Origin: Pleurostoma richardsiae
Lineage: Eukaryota; Ascomycota; Sordariomycetes; Calosphaeriales; Pleurostomataceae
Assembly (NCBI GenBank): GCA_030052745.1
Contig: JANBVO010000020.1
Coordinates: 186,001-250,000, forward strand
Direction of reading: 5' to 3'
DNA length: 64,000 nucleotides
Shown in pieces: positions 39,895 through 51,207 of this stretch. The position numbers were made by a program, and so were the translations under genes. Each line of letters starts with the position of its first letter. The stretch's first letter is position 1. The notes beneath the pieces are model-generated. The model was not told the origin of the DNA. It saw only the letters and a program-made list of their open reading frames with translations, and searched no databases.

Positions 39895-40905
39895 TCAGAA
39901 GTTCGAGCCCGCCGTGACCTGCGAGTCCGACGCCACGCTGACCCCGTTCACCACGATGGTCTTGCCGCCCTGGCTCGTCACCCTGACGTCCACGCTCGAC
40001 GTGCCGAACCCGCTCGAGTTCTCGAAGAAGTTGTACGACTGGCGCGTGGTCGCCTGCCAGGTGCTGCCGCCGTCGGTGCTGACCTCCAGCTTGGCGACGG
40101 GCTCGTTGGCGTTGACGACCTGCATCGAGAACCAGTACGCTGAGGTGCCGGACTTGTTGTGCAGCACGATGGGCGAGGTGATGCCGCAGGGCACGAAGGT
40201 GTAGGAGGTGGAGATGATGCCGGCGGACAGGTCGCCCAGCTGCTCGAAGGCGTCCTGGAAGAGGTCGAGATGGCCTGCGTCGCACTCTGGGCACTGGTCC
40301 ACGATCTTTAGTTGGAGGAGTTAGATTCTGGTTTCCCGTCGTCGCTACGTATGAGGATGTGAGCTTACCATGGCGGTGATGGAGTTGCCGTTGGGCCCGG
40401 TCACCTTGACACAGGCACCGCAGTTGGCGGCACTATCCCACGCTGAACCCGAGAAGGCGGTGCCGTAGAGTCCTGCTGGGAGGGTGTAGGTGGAGAACGA
40501 GCACATGCCACCGGCCAGGTTACCGCCATAGAAGGTCGACTCGCCAGAGACGGCCGCACTGTCCGACGTAGTTGTAGAAGAGGACTCGGCAGAAGGTGCT
40601 GTGACACTCGTAGTTGTCGTCTGGGCCGGGGCCACAGAAGTCACCAAGGTGGTTGCAGGGACAGGATCATCAACGGCCACCGGCGTGGTCGTGGTTGACT
40701 CAGGGGTTGGGTCCGCAACCAGCTCGGAGGAGCTTGTTGGCGCGGGCTCAGAGGTCACGGCGGGAACAGAGGGTGTTGTTACCGGCGTGACTGCAGGGAC
40801 TACGGTCGTGGAGGAGCTGGTATGAGATTGCGGAGGTCTAATGGCCGGGCACGCCGCCGTAAGACGGGCCGCTAGCATGGCTGTGAGGAGAGCTTGATAC
40901 TTCAT
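39895..40905 (-). CDS. Secreted expansin-like protein (DPBB plus C-terminal CBM63-like domain)
   Basis: Exons 40905..40369 and 40305..39895, 948 nt, 315 residues (donor GTAAGC, acceptor TAAAG). A signal peptide (MKYQALLTAMLAARLTAACP) is followed by a ~100-residue Thr/Ser/Pro linker. The double-psi beta-barrel starts near residue 120 with STFYGGNLAGGMCSFSTYTL, then GTAFSG.AWDSAANCGACVKVTGPNG and IVDQCPECDAGHLDLFQDAF. The C-terminal domain (YWFSMQVVNANEPVAKLEVS, WQATTRQSYNFF, VDVRVTSQGG) has the beta-sandwich layout of expansin CBM63. Such fungal expansin-like proteins loosen cellulose or bind wall polysaccharide without hydrolysis. Cell-wall remodelling or plant-tissue contact is inferred. Confidence 0.85.
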
Positions 40906-42371
40906 CTTGAATGTTGTTACAGAAAGGGGCCGAGTCCGGATACAACAGCGTGGTCTGAAATATTCTGTGGATGACGGGCGAAATGTACAGGGCGTTACAA
41001 TGTTAAGGAGAGTAGATAATAGCAATTGTCGGACACTGGGACCTGTAGAAATGGATGATGCCCCTGGGGACTGAAAGAACGTCGTGAAGTTGTAGAAACG
41101 AGTGGCAGGCCGCAAGAAGAGAACCGGGGGAGTTAGGACCAAAAGAGACCAGTTGAGGATGAAGACAAGAGAGCAGAGATCTGGACTGGTCCGACTGAAG
41201 CCATTTTAATATACATCCTTCTCCCCCCCGGAGGCCAAGATCAATTTTCTTTCGTGGAGTTCATCCTCCACCCCCATCATATAACTGACTGGGGTCTTGA
41301 AACGTGGTGGCGTGGAATCCACCAACGGCGAATCGGCAAGATTCCTGGGGCATTCCTTAGCTCCTCTATCAGATGTTCGCATCGTGACCGGGTAGCCCCT
41401 TGGTGGACTCCCGTCTTCGGCTTGTTGCAGCTTGCCATCATATGCGGAGGCCCGTCTCCAGGTCGCGGGCAGCATCTCCCCCTCCATAGAACGTTGAATG
41501 TAGGGAATCGTGTGTTGTACAGACGAAGCCAAGCCGAGAAGTCGTCTGTTTAGCGCACCAGTCTCCCCTGAACAGCGCCCTCTTAGCGCCATCGGTTAGA
41601 CTAGCCGTCGTGTCGACCCACTGCGCGCGCAGACGGCGCCCGCACGACTGCGCCCTTCAATCTTGCGGGACGCTCGGCCGTGAGATTACCTCATGATCAG
41701 AGACAAGGGTCCGTTGGCTCGGTCCGACCGCTCGGGTCCACGCTGTTTCTCCCTCATTGCGCCGTGAACCAGAAGCTCTTCGGCGCCGGACGAGCCGGGA
41801 CCGGAGGTCGGATACTGGGTGGGTCCGGGATCGTCCCGGCCCATCGGACCTCTGGCTGAGATTCGTCACTCCGCGATCTAATGAGACGTATCTGTGACTT
41901 AAATCTGAAGCACAAAGCATGCCAGTCAAGCAAGTCAAAGCTGCCAGCCTTGCTTCAAGGAGAAAGCGAAAAGTTGACCTTGACGTCGCGGATCTCTCAA
42001 TCTCAAAGTTCTCTCTCCGAGTACCTTGTCCAGGCATTTGTTTCGTGGTCACATGACCGTGGTGCTACATCTACTGGCCAAGCTTACCAGCCTTTCTCTT
42101 TTCCTCTTCCCTTCACTACCTAATATTCGCGCCAAATCAACTAATCTGAATGAACCATACCGAACGATACAATACCTTAGACGGAAAAACGACTCCAAAA
42201 CTTCAGCGGCATATTCAAACCCGATAATAGTTTCCCTCCTTTCGTTCGTCAATGGTCCTTAAAGCCGCCTCAGGAAAGAATCACTTACCCGGCTACCACA
42301 AAGCTCTGTGCAAGTTGTAGCCATGCTATACCCTTATGCCAACCTTTGCTAGTCACTAGCAACACGTCGCC
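40906..42371. other. 1.47-kb divergent intergenic region
   Basis: Between the expansin-like gene (minus) and the HET gene (plus). Only unsupported frames are seen. Confidence 0.4.
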
Positions 42372-44680
42372 ATGGATCAACTCTGCATGGCCTGTCAAGA
42401 AGTCTGCAGTGTCATGTGGAACACTGTGAGAGGAAAGGTGCCTCTTTCGCCGGAGTCTGTCGACCTGATGCCTCTTCAGCAATGGGAAGAGAACGCCGGA
42501 ATTGAACTCAACTCAGCTTCATATTCCTGTCGACTATGTGCCATGACATTCAGGACAAGGCTCCGCTCCACAGTTTCGAAATTCTCTCCTGTAACCAGAG
42601 AAAACGCTCCAGTGGCCTTGAATGTACATACCGATGGTGGCCAGCAAGTTCGGTATAGCATTGGCGGAAATATTGACTTCCAGTCTCGCGGGAGATTGCT
42701 AGAAAGGGAATCTACCGCGCATTTTCAGGTCGTATCCCCAGATCAAACGGAGTCTAGGATCTTCTTTCGCGAAGTCCAGTCAGGAGAAGGTGGAGTTACT
42801 CGAAACGAGCATATTTAATCATGTACTTAATGCTGATGAGAACCTTCAGGAGAAGACCGGGACTGTTCTGGATTTTTGAAAAGTGGTCAGTCATTACAGC
42901 CCAGGAAAACGTGCCGCTCCACAGCTGATGTTGAAGTATCATAGATCAAGGGCATGACATCCCTGCAGAGACCTGGTCTCGGTCATGCATAGACAGAGTC
43001 AAGTCGTGGCTAGATTTATGCTCAACCGAACATAACAACTGCAGGGTAATGAGGAGTCCAAGCCTCCCACTACGTCTCCTTGATGTTAGGCCGCATGGCG
43101 ACAGAAAAGTGATCATCCAGGAGGATAATGAAATCCGCCAATTCTCTATCGCTGAAGATTCAGCTATTCGACTTTGCTCAACGTCTGGAATACCCCCATG
43201 CACCAACTATCTGACTTTAAGCCACTGTTGGGGTGGCGAGCCGCCCGTTAAGCTCACCGGAAGCACGAAAACACAATTCTACACGTCTATACCTTCGGCT
43301 CTATTTCAACAACCTAGAGGCAAGGTATTCAGTGATGCAATTCTAATCACTAGGTCTCTCGGGTTCCGCTATCTCTGGATAGATTCGATATGCATCAATC
43401 AAGACGACCTTGCCGAGAAAGGAGCGGAAATTGGAAGAATGCACGAGATCTACTCCGGAGCTGTTTTGAATCTCTCCGCCGTTAGCGCTAGAGACGGCAG
43501 TGGAGGTATGATCTTCGACCGTGACACGCTTCCACTGACACCAATCGTCCTCGAGTTCGAGACTAGCCCACCAGCCGGGAAGACTGGGAAGCTGACACTG
43601 TTCAAGGATGACTGGACCGCGCGTGTAGAGCGAGGTCCGGTCAATCAACGAGGCTGGGTCTTCCAGGAGCGCATGTTGGCGCCGCGAGTCTTGTACTTTG
43701 CAAAAGACCAAGTCTATTGGGAGTGCAACTCGCTGGCTGCCTCCGAGACACACCCCGCAGCGGATGATGGGACTCTAGCCCTTGGCTTCACGCAACCGAA
43801 GAAGCGTGTCATGTGTAACATCTCCACGTCTGACATCTACCTCACCTGGGCCGGGTTTGTGCAAGCATACACCGCGGGGAAGCTCACGTACCAAAGTGAT
43901 CGTCTTGTTGCAATATCGGCCATTGCGCGGACGATGTGCGAGGCCGCAGGACTTCACTCCGATGACTACATCTGTGGACACTGGACAACACATCTCCCGC
44001 GATCGTTGTTGTGGATCATGGAGAGGCCGGGACGGAGGCCTGCCGAGTACATAGCGCCAACATGGTCGTGGGCCAGCGTTGAGGGGATTGTCTTGAGACA
44101 GCCGAACGATGAGGTAGATGCCGATCTTATCACGCTCGTTGACATATCCACCACTCTCAAGTCAGGTGATCCCTTCGGAGAAGTTCTCAATGGATACGCC
44201 CGGCTAAGGGGTTCCATGCGCAGAACACGGATCCGTCAAATAAAGGCGCCAGAAAATCTGGACACAGAATATTTACTAGTGCAACTGAATGGACAGGCCG
44301 TGGAACAGTTTCCCTCTGGCTTTTACCCGTCTTTGGTGGTCGACTGGGACACCGAGGAAGATGTCCTGCGGACGGGAATCGACGTAGAACTGCACTATCT
44401 TCCGTTCTATTTGGAGGGGACCGAGATGGATCTGGGATGCCACGAGCATGATGCGACTTGCAGCCCTTTCTGCTACACATCTGGGCTGATACTTCGTCGT
44501 ACGGGGTCTCAGGGGCAGTATCGTCGCGTGGCTTTCGTGCACCAGTTCGGTGGAGTCGACACCCAAGAGTCACTGGAGCAGAGGAGTTGGGGACTACTGG
44601 AGTGCACAACGTCGCCTTTGGGCGAGGGTGAATACTTGGATGTAGATAATAACGGCAAGTGTCTTATTGAGATTGTCTAG
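42372..44680 (+). CDS. HET-domain protein, second copy
   Basis: The C-terminal part, about 42945..44680, is one clean frame: LTLSHCWGGEPPVKLTGST, SLGFRYLWIDSICINQDD, EIYSGAVLNLSAVSA and RGWVFQERMLAPRVLYFA are diagnostic of the Pfam HET domain in its common fungal form, ending EYLDVDNNGKCLIEIV. Coding clearly reaches upstream of the first ATG at 43049 (RVKSWLDLC...RLLDVRP). A separate open frame 42372..42818 starts MDQLCMACQEVCS and has the zinc-knuckle-like Cys pattern usual at the N-terminus of these proteins (CMACQEVC...CRLC). I could not settle the splice junction between about 42790 and 42945, so exon boundaries there are provisional. Role: non-self recognition or stress death pathway, partner unknown. 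Confidence 0.8.
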
Positions 44681-47227
44681 AGTGAAGTAAGACTAAAGAG
44701 GTCCTCCCTAGCCCTGTTGATCATTGCTCTAGTCAGACTTCCAGAACACTTCGGTGCATGAACAACCCTTCGACTGCAGCAACAACCTGATACGGGCCGC
44801 TCGGTAAGGCACTGGGGAGATGTGCCTAGAGGACGTAGCAGTCCCTGCGTGATTAGCAGTCATGCAGGTGATATCACCATCCTTTGGAGCTAGGACTAGA
44901 CGAGAAATGCTCATTCAATCATACACTTACCCGCCAATAGTCACGTGAACTCCACGTGACAGCAAATAGAGACGGTATTCGCTGTCGCTGATGAAAACAC
45001 GATGTCGGTAGGGAGGAAATGGTGTGGGGGTTTCATCCCGGCCGTCCCCCTCCCTTCGTCCTCAAAGGGCGGAGGTGGCCGCTACCGGCGCCTTAAACAG
45101 CCACAGATAAGGCCGTGAGACTCCATTGGGCGGCTCAGCCAGGATCAGTTCAGACCCTCGTAGGCGCAAGATAAGCTCGCTCTGCTCAGGCGACAGCCGT
45201 CATCCCCGAACTCATGCCGCCGTTGTCACGTTGTTTAGCAGACCAGCGGCGGTAGTGCCATTTCAGGCAAAGCGACGCAGCGCACGCCTGAGGTAGAACA
45301 GAAGCAGGAGGCTATTCAGAAAGAACTACGGCCCATGCGAGAGCCTCTTCTCAGTCTCGGCCATCCTCGCGATGCCTCTCGCCAAATCCGCGAAGTTACC
45401 ATTGTCGGGTACCGTACGCGATCAAGACTGAGCACAGCCCATCAGAGCGTCAGCACGTCGAGCACGGAGCAGCCGCTAGGTGTGCTAAGCTTTTTGGCCG
45501 CGCCGGCTTCCCCAGAGCCAAGGTCTTTGGCGCTCCTTGGCACTGGGGCACTGGGGCACATCTGGACAACATGGCATAAGCACCGCGGTCTGGGATCCCC
45601 AGAGGCGCTGGAGGCGACACAGGCAGATAGATATACGAGGGAATTGGACAAAACGAATTGTGTAAGACAAACCCCGCCGCAGGAGGACAAGCTGAATCAA
45701 ATAGAGGATGAAGAATCGCGGTGAGCCAATGGTAAGGGCGCGATTGAGAGCGGAGGGCGAGGCAAAGCTGGGCAAAGCTGTGCATGAGATTTGTCGAGGC
45801 GGACGAGATGGGAGAGATGGAGGGTTGGTTCCGTTCATCAAGTGCCTTGCATGGCCGGGTACCCTGGGGCTTCCCGGGTACGAAACAAACCATAGTGCCT
45901 GGGTTCTGTTGTCGTGGTCACATTGTGCTTGAAGCGGGCAGCCATCATCGCATGGCACACGCATTCGATCCGTACGAGAACAAAAAGCGAGATGAGTTGA
46001 TGCATCCGGAAACGGGACCCAGCGCCATGGGCTGACATTGATAACACCCCCCCATCACCTAGCGCTGCTGGTTATCTCTCTCGCCACATGGTCTGTCAGT
46101 TTTCTTGCTGGCTGGCCTTCCCCTCCCTTCAACTCCATGCTGATGTGAGCTCCAGGATTGGCTGGATGGCCCTTGAGCTCCCAGGTTCGAACCCTTTTGC
46201 AGATTTAGGCCGCGGAAGAGAATCGCCAACCAGAGCGCAGCGATAAGGACGAGCTTCCGGAGCTTTGACGAACGACTTCCACTTCAGGAGAATTGGGCCA
46301 TGAGCTCGGTGGTCTTGGTCCCCCATTGCCCATGTCTCCTCAGGGATCAAATGGTTCTTCAATCCATTGCCGTCCGTTCTCTTGGGCTAAAGCTCGCTTA
46401 CTTGACACAGCTGACTCACAGGAAAGACCAAAGATAAACAAAGTACCCTCAACGAGGATAGTGACCGGGGACAACTCAATAGCTTTGGAAAGATAAGCTG
46501 CTCGTCTCCTCTGAGGCCCTCATCACGCGCCCCTCATTCCGGCCATGACTCCGTCGCTGTTGTCTTGGCGATGCGAGCAACACCCCATGTCCCGGATCCA
46601 CGTCATATCTCCATTTTCGAGTTTGGATGATGTTTTTGTGAGTGCTGCCATCCTCACCTCGGTTGTCTTGTCCTGATCTACGGCCACTCAGAAGCCATCC
46701 TCGATGTGCCATAGCCCCGAAGCCTATCTGAGCATCCCACCCTCGAGCCCAGACGGCATCGTCATCTTACAGTTACCCGCGCGATCCTTGCTCTTTCAAA
46801 GGTAGAATGCAAAGTACGAACTAAGCTCTACGAGTCTCCCCACACATATATGCGCCACACACGCCCATCCCTTCTAGCGGCAGCTTTGCGGGATCTCGTA
46901 GCTACTACCCACCCATGCATGTGCTGCAGACCCATATGGCATGTCAAGCACAGCTTAAAAACCAGGGTCCCCTCGTTTCTGCCGTCCCGTCTTTGCTCCT
47001 CTGTCTCACTTGTCCCTTGTGGTGATGCCCCTTACCATTCCTTTGGTCTTCGTTGTCATTGCCTAAGAGGTCACTCCCAACTACTGTGTATGATTCGGAG
47101 TCTCTCGTGAAGCTTCATACGCATTGTAGCTGCTCGCAAGCCCCTTCGAGAGCTACTGCCTCGTTATCTCCGCCGTCGCCCTCTCAATTGGCGCAAGCCA
47201 GAGGTTCGAGGAGCGCAACGATCAGTG
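44681..47227. promoter_or_regulatory. 2.55-kb region upstream of the ammonium transporter
   Basis: No gene is supported here. Four AGATAA elements (HGATAR, the AreA/NIT2 nitrogen GATA-factor core) lie at 45105, 45169, 46432 and 46491. The last 350 bases are pyrimidine-rich and probably carry the 5' leader. Confidence 0.4.
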
Positions 47228-48941
47228 ATGTCGGATAACTCGACTGATGCGGTCCCTTGGTGGACGCCAGACCCTACGTCTGGCGTCGGGACTGGTGAGT
47301 GAAGTCCCAGCGCGATATCCCCATATTTTCTTCAATCAGCCCAATTCAAATGTGCTGCGCAAGATGCGCCCATTCAGTCAATTGCGTTGCTGATGAGCAA
47401 TGGCACCGGCGGCTGCGTGTTGAGCTCAGGATATACGAGCTCTTCCATTCCAGCACAGTTGTGATGCGGGATCTTGAACATCGAGTGCTGATAATATTCC
47501 CTCCGCAGGTGACAATGCTTGGCAGCTTACTGCTGCGACCTTGGTCGGCATGCAATCAGTGCCAGGCCTGATGTGCCTCTACGCCGGCATCATGAAGAAG
47601 AAGTGGGCGGTCAACAGCGCCTTCATGGCCCTGTACGGCTTCTCCGCGTCCCTGATCTGCTGGGTCCTCTGGGCCTATGACGCGTCCTTCGGCAAAGAGA
47701 TGCTGCCCTTCGTCGGAGTGCCCAACAACGTTCTCGGCATTGGCACCATGCTCAAGCAGTCGTACCTCCCCTCCGTGGGCCTCGGGCAGCAGTTCCCCCT
47801 GTCCACGATGGTGTACTTCCAGTTCGTCTTCTGTGCCATCACCGTCGTCATCTTGGCGGGCGCCTTCCTCGGTCGCATGAACTTCTATGCATGGCTCATA
47901 TTCGTGCCGCTCTGGGTCACCCTCTCGTACACCGTCGGCGCCTACTCCCTCTGGGGAGGCGGCTTCCTCTTCAAGCTCGGCACCATCGACTACTCGGGCG
48001 GGTACGTCATCCACGTCTCGTCCGGCACCGCAGGCTTCGTCGGCTCGTACTGGATCGGCCCGCGCCTGGTTAAAGACCGCGAGGACATGCGGCCCAACAA
48101 CGTCATCGCCGTGCTCATCGGCGCGGGCATCCTGTGGCTGGGCTGGAACGGTTTCAACGGCGGTGACCCGTACACCGCGTCCGCTGACGCCGGCGTCGCC
48201 GTGCTCAACACCAACCTGTGCACGGCCGTCTCGCTCCTGACCTGGACGCTCTGCGACACCCTCTACTTCAAGAAGCCCTCAGTCATCGGTGCCGTCCAGG
48301 GCATGATCACCGGCCTCGTGGCCATCACCCCCGCCGCCGGCGTCGTCGCCGGCTGGGGCGCCATCCTCCTCGGGCTCGGCTCCGGCTCCATCCCCTGGCT
48401 GACCATGAACGTCCTGGCCAAGAAGTCGCCGTGGTTCGAGCGCACCTTCGACGACACCCTGGGCGTCACCCACACGCACATGATCGCCGGCTTCATTGGC
48501 GGCTTCGGCACGGGCCTCTGGGCCACGAAGGAGGGGTGCGCGGCCTTCGGCCTCACCAACCCGGGCGGCGCCGTCGCCGGCAACGGCATGCAGCTCGGCT
48601 ACCAGCTGGCGGGCTCGTGCTTCGTCATCGGCTGGAACATGGTGTGGACGTCGCTGATCATGCTCTTCATCAAGTACGTGCTGCGCATCCCGCTGCGCAT
48701 GAGCGAGGAGCAGCTGTTGCTGGGCGACGACGCGGTCCACGGCGAGGCGGCCTACGTGTTCGGCCCCTGCGAGGCGCACGACCCGGAGTCCGGGTACATC
48801 CAGGGCGAGATGCTGCGGTCCGCGCCGGACGAGCCGGGCGACCAGGAGCTGCACGTCGGCGGGGCGCAGACGGGCGGGAAGACCGCCCCGGCGGCGGAGG
48901 AGGGGGAGAAGCCGGCTAAGAATGGGGAGTCGAGCCATTGA
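47228..48941 (+). CDS. MEP2: Ammonium transporter (MEP/AMT family, twin-His type)
   Basis: Plasma-membrane ammonium permease. Exons 47228..47294 and 47509..48941, 1500 nt, 499 residues; the 214-nt intron has GTGAGT and CCGCAG ends. Eleven hydrophobic segments run through the body. The twin pore histidines are at about 191 ([10 protein letters not shown]) and 346 ([11 protein letters not shown]), both kept; in yeast the first is His in Mep2 but Glu in Mep1/Mep3, so this belongs to the twin-His, Mep2-like class with possible transceptor function. Other signatures are [17 protein letters not shown] and [12 protein letters not shown]. The cytosolic tail (about 90 residues, Glu/Gly/Pro-rich) starts after [15 protein letters not shown]. 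Upstream GATA-factor sites fit nitrogen regulation. The symbol is by class; orthology to one named paralogue is inference. Confidence 0.93.
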
Positions 48942-49167
48942 GAAGGGGCATTTGTCTGCCTGTCATTTGCATATCATTCGACGCAGCTATTTAATCATGA
49001 GGTTGTCGAGAACGGAGTTTCCCGAGGGGTTAATAAGAGTACGAGGTCTATTGACGTATATACATGGTGTGCCAAAACTTTGCTCCCTTCGGCTTGGAAC
49101 TACATATAAGAAGAGAATGGAAGTGTCTCGCAGAGGCCAGTGCTCGCTACATCATCATATGCGGCTC

Positions 49168-49809
49168 TCACTGAGCAAGCACTAGCTGTCCCGTTCCGTA
49201 CTGGACGTTGTAGACGGGATCCGTCGTCAGGGGTGTCGTCAGCCCGAGCTGATGCGGGCACGTGGGCTGGTTGCTGACCGCCATGTCTAATGTGCACGTC
49301 TCATCGATCCCGTAGGTGCACGTAGGGGTGAAGATGTTGTACAGGACATAGTTGCTTGTGACCCAGCTGGATGTCTGCGACAGGCACGACGAGACGTAGT
49401 TCATGCTGTTGGCCGCTGACAGCGGCAGCTCAGCGCCACCCGTGTACAGCAGGCCCGCGCACTGCGACATGTCGACGGTCTCGTACGTCATAGGGTACCC
49501 TCCCCCGGTGTGCGGCTCGACTGTCGCGGGCTGCCCGAAGACTAGCTGGTTCCATGCGTCGTAGGAGATGTCGTAGGCGCCGCCCGACTGATCGATGCGC
49601 AGCAGGTTGAGGGAGCGATCCTCGTAGGTCAGCTTGATGCATAGGCTGTTGCAGTCTACGGCCATTGGCCAGTAGGCCACGCGATTGGTGTTGATTTTGC
49701 AGCCGAGTACGCCCACCGAGGATGAGTACTGCTCGTGGGGTGTTACCGAGACGGTAGCGCCAGCGACAAGAGCGGCGAGAGAGAGTGATGGGATCACGGA
49801 AGCTAGCAT
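49168..49809 (-). CDS. Conserved secreted protein of unknown function
   Basis: Single-exon, 213 residues from the chosen ATG, which places a signal peptide (MLASVIPSLSLAALVAGATV) at the N-terminus; an upstream in-frame ATG at 49857 would put 16 polar residues before it. The mature part has about eight Cys and a conserved-looking core: GVLGCKINTNRVAYWPMAV, CNSLCIKLTYEDRSLNLLRI, SGGAYDISYDAWNQLVFG, then LPLSAANSMNYVSSCL. The first block resembles barrel-like (barwin/RlpA-type) secreted proteins, but I cannot assign the family firmly. Extracellular; effector-like or wall-associated is inference. It converges on the ammonium transporter gene with a 226-bp gap. Confidence 0.72.
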   Translation of the reverse strand: MLASVIPSLSLAALVAGATVSVTPHEQYSSSVGVLGCKINTNRVAYWPMAVDCNSLCIKLTYEDRSLNLLRIDQSGGAYDISYDAWNQLVFGQPATVEPHTGGGYPMTYETVDMSQCAGLLYTGGAELPLSAANSMNYVSSCLSQTSSWVTSNYVLYNIFTPTCTYGIDETCTLDMAVSNQPTCPHQLGLTTPLTTDPVYNVQYGTGQLVLAQ

Positions 49810-51207
49810 GGCGGCTGTCCTGGCTTTGATTTCATAGGAGATTGTTGGTAAGCTCACTGAGTGAGTAATCCTAGGGACTGCGCTTGAAGGATTGTGAGGC
49901 GTAAGGCTTGTAAGGATTGTGTTGGATAATGAGTGAGGATAGTTTTGAAGGGGTGTAAGGTGAAGTGATCAAAGGAGTGTGGTGTCTACTTCAGCTGCTA
50001 CAGGAAGGAACCACTGCTGGAGAGAGTGAATAAAAAAATACAGTCAACATCGTCAGCTTTCCAAGACTATATGTACATGGACGAGGGCCTTGATTTAGGA
50101 GGCTCCTTGAGCATTTAAGTACAGTAAAAAGATTCTGAAAACCCTTGCCTCGCATCACACTGAACACATACAAGCCCTCAAGCGCCACCTTTGAATCCTG
50201 TTGGAGTCAGTTCCAAGGTGACGGAGGAGCTTTTGACGTAGCACCGTGCTTAATACAACAGCGAGGGCGATGTTAGGGTTGAAAAGACCATATGAAGAAA
50301 CGTAACATCTCCGTAGCCTACAGAGTTTGTGCGGAATAATAAAACGTCGTGGCTTCTCATCCTTCCATTAAGGATGGCTCCGGACGTTCTGGGTTGTTGC
50401 AAAGTAGACAAATGCGCCATTTTACCGAATGTTGAGTCTAAGTTGGATGGAAATGGGCAGATATTCCTAAAAGGCACGAGAGAATCTTACCCCTGATGCC
50501 CCTGATCCTTCAACATCTGCATCTGACTAGCTTCCCCACGAAACTGAGAACTGCTAGTCACCAAATCGGGTGACCATGCAGGTACCGAAAATACAACCTC
50601 AAGAGGACTAGTCGTCACCCCTGAAGCTGGAAGAGTATTTTCATCGGCCACGCCGCGAAATGCCACGTGTGTTCTGCGGCCCATATCATTTACTTTCTCC
50701 CACTTACGTCGGCTCCCATTTATGGTTGCAAGCCGCCGTAACTAAGAGGACCCCAATGTCACTATCACCGAGTATCTTGATGTCTCATCAACCACACCCG
50801 GATATCCCTTCATCCTGCCAACCGCGCAGATGGGATTCGCCGGAAAGCTCAGGGGCCGGACACTAGATGTGTCGTTTACTATCCACTAACCTTTCCCTGG
50901 TCTCCAGAGACAATTCTCAGCGGCGTGTAGCCACTGGACTCGGTACAAGAGTTCTGGTCCAGCGCACAAGTGACTTAACCAGGCCATATTTGGCGCCTAA
51001 ATCAGGCGTGGACGCTGGACGGAAGCACTTCTCAGGGTGGTTGATGTTTAAACGCTTTGTCTTTGTTCTGTCAGTCTAAAGTCTATTGGTCTAAAAGGCT
51101 ATATGCATTTCCTCCAACCACCCCCTACGAAAAGTGATCTCATAGCCGCTCATGACCGGGCAGTGGCAGAGAGATGTTCAGCGACGCAGTTCGCGGGATA
51201 TAGACCT
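49810..51207. other. 1.4-kb intergenic region
   Basis: Promoter of the secreted-protein gene on the left and 3' flank of the dehydrogenase fusion on the right. No gene or repeat recognised. Confidence 0.4.

Noticed and set aside
46170-46200. GGTTCGAACCC, which looks like a tRNA T-loop
   Set aside because: The flanking bases do not pair as a T stem, and no acceptor or anticodon arm is present.
44681-47227. Several 80-160-residue frames between the HET gene and the transporter
   Set aside because: Overlapping on both strands, no domain, no plausible splice links; treated as chance frames.
48218-48919. Arg/His-rich 233-residue frame on the plus strand
   Set aside because: It overlaps the ammonium transporter in another frame and reflects only its GC-rich codons.
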